Shown here piece by piece: positions 1-4,948 of a stretch of 16,859 nt of DNA (position 1 is its first letter; the number at the start of each line of letters is the position of its first letter). The position numbers were made by a program, and so were the translations under genes. The notes beneath the pieces were generated by a model. The model made no database searches. It saw only the letters and a list, made by a program, of their open reading frames with translations, and was not told where the DNA came from. Location: contig CALVKC010000019.1 in the NCBI GenBank assembly GCA_944332505.1, positions 1 through 16,859 of the forward strand, in the 5' to 3' direction. The DNA is from an uncultured Bacilli bacterium (lineage in GTDB: Bacteria; Bacillota_I; Bacilli_A; RF39; UBA660).

Positions 1-657
1 AATACCTATAAACCAAATATGAAATTAAATGCTACAAATGAACATTTTAAAATATATCGTGATATGTTAGCAAGTTTTGGTTTGGGAGTTAAAACAGGTA
101 TTGATTTGCCAGGTGAAACAACGGGAATTATAGGTTCTAAAGTTGCAGATGATTTACTTTTAAATTTAGCAATTGGACAATATGATACATATACTCCAAT
201 AGAAGTTTTACAGTATATTAATAGTATGGCAAGCGGTTCAAGGTTAGAGTTATCAATTATGAAAGAAATTAAAAATGGTGATGAAGTTATTTTAGAAAAT
301 GAAATAAATGTATTAAATGATGTCGATTTAGATGAGGAATATTTAGATAGAATTAGAGAAGGCTTAAAATTGGTATTAAGTAAGGGTACTGGTAAAATAT
401 ATGTACGTGATGATATACTTGCTGTAGGTAAAACTGGAACTAGTGAATCTTTTTATGATTCTAATAATGACGGAGTAGTAGATGTTGCTACAATTACTTC
501 TACCTTTGCTGGTTATTTTCCGGAGGAAGATCCAAAATATAGTGTAGTTGTAATTACTCCGAATATATCACATAATAATGGATCTAGTAGTATTATGTAT
601 TATGGTGCTAGTAAAATTACTAAAGATATTACATCATTTCTTGCAGATAATTATTAA
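1..657 (+). CDS. Class B penicillin-binding protein, transpeptidase domain (3' part)
   Basis: The reading frame is open from base 1, so the 5' part lies outside the window; the first ATG at 19 is internal. What remains is the C-terminal part of a D,D-transpeptidase that cross-links peptidoglycan outside the membrane. The third catalytic motif is plain: K-T-G-T at 430-441, followed by S-E-S. Upstream is a segment typical of class B enzymes (GVKTGIDLPGE near the start and AIGQYDTYTPIEVLQYINSMA). The SxxK serine and SxN motifs should lie upstream and are not visible. After KTGT comes the usual strand reading FAGYFPEEDPKYSVVV. There is no PASTA domain: the protein stops soon after the transpeptidase fold. 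Whether it is the divisome enzyme (FtsI/PBP2B-like), an elongasome PBP or a SpoVD-like sporulation enzyme cannot be decided from this fragment. The following gene starts 27 bases later and probably shares its transcript. Confidence 0.88.
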   Translation, partial: NTYKPNMKLNATNEHFKIYRDMLASFGLGVKTGIDLPGETTGIIGSKVADDLLLNLAIGQYDTYTPIEVLQYINSMASGSRLELSIMKEIKNGDEVILENEINVLNDVDLDEEYLDRIREGLKLVLSKGTGKIYVRDDILAVGKTGTSESFYDSNNDGVVDVATITSTFAGYFPEEDPKYSVVVITPNISHNNGSSSIMYYGASKITKDITSFLADNY

Positions 658-684
658 ATATGTTACCATAATAGTGGTGATGTT

Positions 685-1509
685 ATGGATAATAATATTG
701 AATATATTAAAGAATATATAGGACCTAATTATGAAAAAATAATTAATAATACTTTTTCATGGCCGACGTTTTTATTTTCTATATTATATTTTATTTATCG
801 AAAGTTATATTTGTATACTATATTATATCTTATTATTAATGCTATAATTATAATTGTATTTGAATATGTTTTAAATCTATCTATTTTAAGTAGTATATTA
901 TCAATTGTGTTATCTTTTATAGTTGCTTTTAAATTTAAAGATTTATATTTTTATAAAATGAATAAAGAATTAAAAAAGGCTCAAGAACAAAATTTAGATA
1001 TACGTGAAGTATGTAAGAAAAAAGGTGGAGTAAATAAATTAGGTTTAGTAATTGCCTTAATTATATATTTAGTATTGTATGGATATGTTAGTTACGATAC
1101 TGCTAAAGAATATATAAATGAAATGAATAATAGTTCGAATGATGAAGAAGTAATAAATTTAGAATATAGTGTTCCAGATGGATATAAAAATAATTATGTA
1201 AGTGATAGTTATGCATCATATGAATATAAAGATGATTTTAATGAATGCAATTTTATTGTTCAAATTATGGATAATAAATATGAAAGTGAAAGTTACTATT
1301 TAAGTAATGTTTATAAAGCAAATATTATTAATGATATCGAAATACAAAATCATAAATGGTATTATATTGATAATCAAACTTCATATATTTATGCTTTAAT
1401 TTATAAAGATAAATTATTTACTTTAAATTATTATATAACTAAAGATAATGGTAAATGTAGTAATTATTATAATGAATTAATTAATACACTTAAAATAAAT
1501 GAAGCTTAA
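685..1509 (+). CDS. DUF2628-type membrane protein with extracytoplasmic C-terminal domain
   Basis: A 274-residue protein of unknown function. Residues about 24-42 (FSWPTFLFSILYFIYRKLY) match the pattern of DUF2628 proteins, in which an aromatic F-W-x-x-F-F motif leads into a short hydrophobic hairpin ending in YRK-x-YLY. Further hydrophobic segments lie at about 44-60 and 65-85, then a basic stretch (KKAQEQ...CKKKGG), then one more membrane segment at about 119-138. The remaining 135 residues are polar, rich in Tyr and Asn, contain two cysteines, and are probably outside the cell. The start is supported by GGTGAT six bases before the ATG. It follows the penicillin-binding protein by 27 bases, so co-transcription is likely and an envelope role is plausible, but no activity can be named. 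The stop codon lies inside a terminator hairpin. Confidence 0.75.
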   Translation: MDNNIEYIKEYIGPNYEKIINNTFSWPTFLFSILYFIYRKLYLYTILYLIINAIIIIVFEYVLNLSILSSILSIVLSFIVAFKFKDLYFYKMNKELKKAQEQNLDIREVCKKKGGVNKLGLVIALIIYLVLYGYVSYDTAKEYINEMNNSSNDEEVINLEYSVPDGYKNNYVSDSYASYEYKDDFNECNFIVQIMDNKYESESYYLSNVYKANIINDIEIQNHKWYYIDNQTSYIYALIYKDKLFTLNYYITKDNGKCSNYYNELINTLKINEA

Positions 1510-1523
1510 TAAGCTTCTTTTTT
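1501..1523 (+). terminator. Rho-independent terminator overlapping a stop codon
   Basis: A perfect 7-bp stem (GAAGCTT / AAGCTTC) with a 3-nt loop is followed directly by a run of six T. The TAA stop of the DUF2628-type gene (1507-1509) lies in the stem and loop. It closes the transcript that carries the penicillin-binding protein. Confidence 0.85.
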
Positions 1524-1544
1524 GAAGAAAAAATGATAAATTAG

Positions 1545-1572
1545 TTGAAAATTCTTATAATTTTGATATAAT
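1545..1572 (+). promoter_or_regulatory. Vegetative promoter of rpmG-efp
   Basis: TTGAAA (1545-1550), a 16-bp spacer and a perfect TATAAT (1567-1572) with an extended -10 TG at 1564-1565. It lies just after the upstream terminator and about 30 bases before rpmG, which fits a strong sigma-A promoter. Confidence 0.75.
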
Positions 1573-1603
1573 TATATAGAACTTGTCAGTAAGGAGGGAA
1601 ATT

Positions 1604-1768
1604 ATGGCAAAAAAAGAAAATCGTAGTGAAGTTACTATGAGATGTTCTGTTTGTGGATATGAATTACGCCCTGTTAGTAAAAATAAAAAAAATACTCCGG
1701 ATCGTTTAGAAATTAACAGATATTGTCCAAAATGTCGTAAGACTGTTATGGCTAAAGAAAAGAAATAA
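1604..1768 (+). CDS. rpmG: Large ribosomal subunit protein bL33
   Basis: A 54-residue basic protein matching bL33. It has the zinc-type pair of CxxC motifs (C-S-V-C near residue 14 and C-P-K-C near 43), the family core KNKKNTPDRLEINRYCPKC, and a lysine-rich tail. It sits in the 50S subunit near the E site. The ATG at 1604 is preferred over the in-frame TTG at 1583 because an excellent ribosome binding site (AAGGAGG, 1591-1597) lies between the two, seven bases before the ATG. Keeping all four cysteines means this is the zinc-binding form. The N-terminus (MAKKENRSEVT) is somewhat longer than the usual MRVK-type start. efp follows after 18 bases and shares the promoter. This is one of the safest calls in the window. 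Confidence 0.95.
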   Translation: MAKKENRSEVTMRCSVCGYELRPVSKNKKNTPDRLEINRYCPKCRKTVMAKEKK

Positions 1769-1786
1769 GAGAAAAGAGTGTGAGTT

Positions 1787-2347
1787 ATGGATATAAATAT
1801 TAATGATATAAAAAATGGTATGACCATTATTATGGATGGTAATTTATATACAATAGTTGAATTTCAACATGTAAAACCTGGAAAAGGTCCAGCATTTGTA
1901 AGAATTAAAAGAAAAAATTTAAAAACAGGAGCTGTTACGGAAGATACTTTTAATACTAATATTAAAATAACTAAAGCACATATTGAAAAAGTTCATGCTC
2001 AATACTTATATAGTATGGGAGAAAATTATGTATTTATGAATAATACTACATATGAACAAATTGAAATACCTGCTTCAGTTTTAAAAGATAGTGTTAATTT
2101 TATTAAAGAAGGCTTGGAAATAGATATTGATTCTTATGAAGGAGAAATTATAGGTATTACTTTACCAGAAAAAATTGAATTTGAAGTAGTAGAAACAGAA
2201 CCTGCAGTAAAAGGAAATACTGCTACTAATGCTACAAAAGATGCTAAAATAGAAACTGGTTATGTTGTCAAAGTGCCTTTGTTTATAAATCAAGGCGAAA
2301 AAATATTAGTTTCTACTAAAGATGGTAAATACGCAAGTAGAGCATAA
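1787..2347 (+). CDS. efp: Translation elongation factor P
   Basis: A 186-residue protein of normal length for EF-P, which enters the E site and rescues ribosomes stalled at consecutive prolines. The N-terminal KOW-like domain carries the signature VEFQHVKPGKGPAFVR; Lys33 at the tip of this loop corresponds to the lysine that Bacillus modifies (Lys32 there). The OB domains follow, and the C-terminal part has the expected G-x-T-A-T-x-A-T-K and TGYVVKVPLFI motifs. It is second in a two-gene transcript after rpmG, so two translation genes share one vegetative promoter. No modification enzyme is encoded nearby. A weak GAGTGTGAG ribosome binding site precedes the ATG. A bidirectional terminator follows directly. 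Confidence 0.97.
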   Translation: MDININDIKNGMTIIMDGNLYTIVEFQHVKPGKGPAFVRIKRKNLKTGAVTEDTFNTNIKITKAHIEKVHAQYLYSMGENYVFMNNTTYEQIEIPASVLKDSVNFIKEGLEIDIDSYEGEIIGITLPEKIEFEVVETEPAVKGNTATNATKDAKIETGYVVKVPLFINQGEKILVSTKDGKYASRA

Positions 2348-2352
2348 AAAAA

Positions 2353-2377
2353 ATCCTTAGTTTATAAGGATCTTTTT
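2353..2377. terminator. Bidirectional terminator between efp and the DUF4282-like gene
   Basis: A 7-bp stem ATCCTTA / TAAGGAT with a 5-nt loop (GTTTA) is flanked by an A run on the left and CTTTTT on the right, so it can stop transcription from both sides. The stop codon of the minus-strand gene (2376-2378) begins in the T tract. Confidence 0.8.
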
Positions 2378-2855
2378 AATTTTCATCTTTTTTAGTTGAC
2401 TTTTTTTCAGTTTCTTTTTTTTCGACTTCTTTTTTATCTTCTTTTGCTTTTGGTGTAGTATTTTCACTTATTTGCTTAGTGTTTTTCCAAATCATTACAA
2501 GCATAAGTGATGCTTCATAAATTAATCTTATAAATACTGGTCCTAATATTAAAATTAATAAGAATAATAAGAAATTTTGAGATATTGCACTAAATGAAAC
2601 TAAAATTACAAATATTGTACTAATTAAATAAACTATTTTTAAAATTGGTTCAATTAGCATTACTTTAAAATCTAATAAATCTCTTATCTTTTTTAATGTT
2701 GGAGATAATTTTAAATTTTTTCCTTTAACAAATAGAAAATAAACTAATACACCTCCAATAATTGCTAATATTAAAGAAACTATTGTCCAAATTGCAATGT
2801 TCTCAAGATTATTTACACTTTGGCCGTAATTGTAGTTATAGTCGTAATAATTCAT
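2376..2855 (-). CDS. DUF4282-like small membrane protein
   Basis: A 159-residue protein without a recognised function. The first 15 residues are rich in Tyr and Asn. One membrane helix lies at about 20-44, and a second and third at about 69-88 and 93-117. The part from LLDFKVMLIEPILKIVY to IRLIYEASLMLVMIWKNTKQI resembles DUF4282: an F-x-x-M-I-x-P-x-I motif, two helices, then a short amphipathic end with R-x-x-x-E. The last 30 residues are almost wholly Lys and Glu (KEDKKEVEKKETEKKSTKK), so a flexible charged cytoplasmic tail is likely. The start is supported by AAAGGAGT upstream of the ATG and a promoter about 25 bases further on. It is transcribed alone. The DUF4282 match is by eye and of medium strength. 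Confidence 0.65.
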   Translation of the reverse strand: MNYYDYNYNYGQSVNNLENIAIWTIVSLILAIIGGVLVYFLFVKGKNLKLSPTLKKIRDLLDFKVMLIEPILKIVYLISTIFVILVSFSAISQNFLLFLLILILGPVFIRLIYEASLMLVMIWKNTKQISENTTPKAKEDKKEVEKKETEKKSTKKDEN

Positions 2856-2879
2856 ATATCTGTACTCCTTTCTATATTA

Positions 2880-2908
2880 ATCTTATCATTATTGATTAAT
2901 TTTTACAA
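2880..2908 (-). promoter_or_regulatory. Promoter of the DUF4282-like gene
   Basis: On the minus strand TTGTAA (2903-2908), a 17-bp spacer and TAAGAT (2880-2885). It lies just downstream of the tRNA terminator, so the gene has its own start signal. Confidence 0.5.
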
Positions 2909-2928
2909 CTAAAATAATTAAAATTATT

Positions 2929-2956
2929 AAAAAAGCACCTTAATATTATAGGTGTT
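2929..2956 (-). terminator. Terminator of the tRNA-Arg transcript
   Basis: On the minus strand a 7-bp stem (2950-2956 with 2934-2940, one G-U pair) encloses a 9-nt A/T loop and is followed by six T (2929-2934). It lies 18 bases after the encoded CCA of the tRNA. Confidence 0.7.
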
Positions 2957-2973
2957 TAATATTTATAATAATT

Positions 2974-3050
2974 TGGTGTCCTCGAAGCGATTCGAACGCT
3001 TGACCGTACGCTTAGAAGGCGTATGCTCTATCCAGCTGAGCTACGAGGAC
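2974..3050 (-). tRNA. tRNA-Arg (anticodon UCU), CCA encoded
   Basis: A full 77-nt cloverleaf on the minus strand. The acceptor stem is GTCCTCG with CGAGGAC, the D arm has GCTC/GAGC, and the anticodon stem is TACGC/GCGTA around the loop CTTCTAA, giving anticodon UCU for AGA/AGG arginine codons. The T arm is AAGCG-TTCGAAT-CGCTT. The discriminator base is A and the 3' CCA is in the genome. AGA is the main arginine codon in the neighbouring genes, so this should be a major tRNA here. It has its own promoter and terminator. Such tRNA genes are common integration sites, but no integrase or attachment duplication is seen. Confidence 0.97.
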
Positions 3051-3062
3051 ATCAACAACTAA

Positions 3063-3091
3063 ATTATAGTATAATTTGTTGCTTTTTTCAA
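3063..3091 (-). promoter_or_regulatory. Promoter of tRNA-Arg
   Basis: On the minus strand TTGAAA (3086-3091), exactly 17 bp, then TATAAT (3063-3068), 12 bases before the first tRNA base. This is near consensus for sigma-A. Confidence 0.8.
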
Positions 3092-3097
3092 GTCTTT

Positions 3098-4003
3098 TTA
3101 ACTGGGAAAGTTAAATATTACTTCATTTATGCCATAAGAATCACGAATTGATAAGGATATTGCATACTTTACTTCTTCTAAAATGTCTTCATCATCTAAA
3201 TTAGCAAGCAAATGGTTATCAAAGGATAGGGTAATACTATTTTCTAATATTTCATAATTAGTTAAATTAGTTGAAGCTGCAAGATAACTTATTAAATTAG
3301 TATGATATATTGGGGTGGTTTTTAATTCATTAATAATAATTTCGGCTTTTTCAGTATTTTCATTACTTATTTTAGTTACTGGTACATAATAATAATAATC
3401 ACTATATTTGCTTATATAATATATTGTTGTTTTACTTGTATCTTTTATAGAATCTAAATTATATATTTTGTTAATACCATAATTTTTATCCAAGTATTCT
3501 GGTAATTTTTTATTGGAATTTGGTAAATTAGTTAGAGTATTACCTTCAACTAATATTTTTATTTTTTTTACCTCATCTAATTCGGTTAGAGAATAAATAA
3601 TTGCTTCTAACATTTTTTCAGAATTTTCTTCATCGACATTTAATAATTCTTTACTAAAATCAAGTGTTAAAATATTGTTTTCTAAAGAAATATTTAAAAT
3701 CTTTGAATCTTTAGGAATAATGGCTTTAAAACCTTCACGAATGTAATTTGATTTTTTACTATCTATTGTTAAGCTATCAATGATTTCTTTTATTAAATCA
3801 ATTGTATTATCACTTTCTTTAACAATAGTTGTTCTAGCAATATATTCCATACTATCCACTAAAAATATGGGCATTTCTTCTTTCTCAATATATGAAAGTG
3901 ATTCAGATATTTGGGGAGAAGTTGGGAAAAAATAAATAATTAAAAGTAAAAATAAAGCTAATGTTGCAAGCATAATTCTTCTAAATAATGATCTTTTTAA
4001 CAT
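3098..4003 (-). CDS. gerM: GerM-like sporulation protein with two GerM domains
   Basis: A 301-residue protein with a basic N-terminus and one membrane helix at about 10-27, then two copies of the GerM fold (about 63-165 and 200-298). The first shows the family pattern well: IPKDSKILNISLENN then LTLDFSKELL, and a closing ELDEVKKIKILVEG strand. The second is weaker (ENSITLSFDNHLL, GINEVIFNF). In Bacillus GerM is an envelope protein that helps assemble the SpoIIIA-SpoIIQ channel between mother cell and forespore. Unlike the Bacillus lipoprotein, there is no lipobox cysteine, so this copy appears anchored by its helix. It lies downstream of gerE and spoIIIAH on the same strand, but a terminator precedes it, so it may have its own promoter (an A/T-rich AATATAAT stretch is present). 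AGGTG precedes the ATG. Confidence 0.85.
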   Translation of the reverse strand: MLKRSLFRRIMLATLALFLLLIIYFFPTSPQISESLSYIEKEEMPIFLVDSMEYIARTTIVKESDNTIDLIKEIIDSLTIDSKKSNYIREGFKAIIPKDSKILNISLENNILTLDFSKELLNVDEENSEKMLEAIIYSLTELDEVKKIKILVEGNTLTNLPNSNKKLPEYLDKNYGINKIYNLDSIKDTSKTTIYYISKYSDYYYYVPVTKISNENTEKAEIIINELKTTPIYHTNLISYLAASTNLTNYEILENSITLSFDNHLLANLDDEDILEEVKYAISLSIRDSYGINEVIFNFPS

Positions 4004-4036
4004 AATTAAACACCTGTTTAATTATATTATTAAAAT

Positions 4037-4058
4037 GAAGAAAAAGACCGAAGTCTTT
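4037..4058 (-). terminator. Terminator after gerE (UUCG tetraloop)
   Basis: On the minus strand AAAGAC-TTCG-GTCTTT forms a 6-bp stem with the very stable TTCG loop, followed by TTCTTC. It begins just after the gerE stop and separates gerE from gerM. The T tract is short, so some read-through into gerM is possible. Confidence 0.65.
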
Positions 4059-4059
4059 A

Positions 4060-4266
4060 TTAAATTGTAATTTCACCTAGTTTAATAAGTTCTACTACTG
4101 CTTGGGCCCGACCCTTAACACCTAATTTTTGAATAGCATTAGATATGTGGTTGCGAACTGTTTTTTCACTAATTCCTAAACTATGAGCTATTTCACTAGT
4201 TGTTTTATTAATTACAAGTAATTCAAAAACTTCTTGTTCTCTTTCAGTTAATATTTTTTTATTCAT
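4060..4266 (-). CDS. gerE: GerE, late mother-cell sporulation transcription factor
   Basis: A 68-residue stand-alone LuxR-type DNA-binding protein. It is close to Bacillus GerE along its whole length: LTEREQEVFELLV, then KTTSEIA, the helix-turn-helix stretch ISEKTVRNHISNAIQKLGV, and the end KGRAQAVVELIKLGE. There is no receiver or ligand domain, as expected for GerE, which acts with sigma-K in the mother cell to switch coat genes on or off. The start is placed at 4266, not at the in-frame ATG at 4296, because AGGAAGGGAT lies just before the inner ATG and the ten extra residues have no counterpart in GerE. Its promoter region holds a sigma-K-like element, a 12-bp palindrome and a long hairpin. 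Confidence is high: the conserved stretches leave little room for another LuxR-family regulator. Confidence 0.93.
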   Translation of the reverse strand: MNKKILTEREQEVFELLVINKTTSEIAHSLGISEKTVRNHISNAIQKLGVKGRAQAVVELIKLGEITI

Positions 4267-4284
4267 ATTATCCCTTCCTAAAAC

Positions 4285-4316
4285 AAAATACTTCATAGTA
4301 TTTTATGAAGTATTTT
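4285..4316 (-). repeat. 12-bp inverted repeat in the gerE leader
   Basis: AAAATACTTCAT and ATGAAGTATTTT are perfect inverted repeats of 12 bp around an 8-nt spacer (4297-4304). They lie between the spoIIIAH stop and the gerE start. On the minus strand the structure ends in TATTTTGTTTTAGG, so it may be a weak terminator of spoIIIAH. It also covers the candidate gerE -10 element, so an operator role is possible. Confidence 0.7.
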
Positions 4317-4325
4317 ATAATTGGT
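4299..4325 (-). promoter_or_regulatory. Candidate sigma-K promoter of gerE
   Basis: On the minus strand AC (4324-4325), 16 bases, then CATAAAATA (4299-4307), which fits the sigma-K pattern AC-N16-CATAnnnTA. In Bacillus gerE is transcribed by sigma-K. The -35 part lies within the palindrome ATTGGTACCAAT (4320-4331). The match is short and the region is A/T-rich, so this rests mainly on position and spacing. Confidence 0.5.
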
Positions 4326-4341
4326 ACCAATAACAGTCTAA

Positions 4342-4827
4342 TTATTCAAATTTAACTGTAATATATTTTTGAGTATCATATAATTCTTGTACTGCTCTAA
4401 TAATCTTATTGGCAATTTCTTTATTATGATCACTACTAGCAATTATAATATTAATGGTATCACCATCAATTTTAACAAAATTATCATATTTGAATTCATC
4501 AGTAATTAATTTTTCTATTTTTTGACATTCACTTTGTTTGCTGTTTAATGCTTGTAATCCTTCATAAGCATCATTTTTTTCTTCTAATGTAGCAGCTTCA
4601 TCTAATAAAATGTTTTGATATTCATTCATTTGTTCTAATACTGATTCATCATCAGCAACTTGTAGTGCAACAATAACATCTGATTCTTCAACTTTGATAA
4701 CTTCTGATACATCATTTTCGGCATTTAAAGCTGTTAATGATTCATCTGACATACTTACATAATAAATTCCTAATACTAAAATTAATGAAAATAATGTTAC
4801 AAACCATAAATTTTGTTTATTTACCAT
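4342..4827 (-). CDS. spoIIIAH: SpoIIIAH-like stage III sporulation protein
   Basis: A 161-residue membrane protein. Residues 1-25 (MVNKQNLWFVTLFSLILVLGIYY, shown in part) match the start and single membrane helix of Bacillus SpoIIIAH (K-K-Q-x-x-W-x-x-T-x-x-S-L). The middle resembles the family too (NEYQNILLDEAATLEEKNDAYEGL), as does the end (FVKIDGDTINIIIASSDHNKE..., finishing ITVKFE). This is the YscJ/FliF-like ring domain that meets SpoIIQ from the forespore in the intermembrane space. It is shorter than the Bacillus protein (about 218 residues), mostly because the linker after the helix is short. The start is set at 4827, as GGAGGG lies five bases before that ATG; the ATG at 4839 would overlap this site. 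No other spoIIIA gene adjoins it, unlike the usual spoIIIAA-AH operon; gerE follows instead. Confidence 0.9.
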   Translation of the reverse strand: MVNKQNLWFVTLFSLILVLGIYYVSMSDESLTALNAENDVSEVIKVEESDVIVALQVADDESVLEQMNEYQNILLDEAATLEEKNDAYEGLQALNSKQSECQKIEKLITDEFKYDNFVKIDGDTINIIIASSDHNKEIANKIIRAVQELYDTQKYITVKFE

Positions 4828-4851
4828 AATACCCTCCATTTAATCTAATTA

Positions 4852-4880
4852 ATTATATGTCCAATATAAAAATATATTAA
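4852..4880 (-). promoter_or_regulatory. Candidate promoter of spoIIIAH
   Basis: On the minus strand CATATAAT (4852-4859) is one base from the sigma-E -10 pattern CATACAnT, with an ATA 15 bases upstream (4875-4877), slightly closer than usual. The same bases also read TTAATA-N17-TATAAT, a fair sigma-A promoter. Sequence alone does not decide between them; sigma-E would be expected for a spoIIIA gene. Confidence 0.4.
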
Positions 4881-4897
4881 CTTAAAATATTAAAACC

Positions 4898-4926
4898 TTT
4901 AAAAAATAAAAAATATGTGATAAACT
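4898..4926 (+). promoter_or_regulatory. Candidate promoter of ezrA
   Basis: TTTAAA (4898-4903), 17 bp, then TAAACT (4921-4926) with an extended -10 TG at 4918-4919. It would start transcripts shortly before the AAGGTG ribosome binding site of ezrA. Both hexamers match consensus at four of six bases. Confidence 0.4.
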
Positions 4927-4948
4927 AATTATAGTAAGGTGAATAGAT

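Noticed and set aside
1555..1827. Open frame on the minus strand opposite rpmG
   Set aside because: It lies fully across rpmG, its promoter and the efp start, has no ribosome binding site of note, and its hydrophobic translation is an effect of A/T-rich sequence read backwards.
2974..3050. tRNA-Arg as an integration site for a mobile element
   Set aside because: No integrase, no repeated tRNA end and no change in composition is visible on either side.
3097..3115. 7-bp stem-loop over the gerM stop codon as a terminator
   Set aside because: On the minus strand it is followed by AAGACTTG and not by a T run, so it does not fit an intrinsic terminator; it may only be a chance stem.
4267..4296. 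Longer start of gerE at 4296 adding ten residues
   Set aside because: The added codons include the ribosome binding site AGGAAGGGAT of the inner ATG and do not match GerE proteins.
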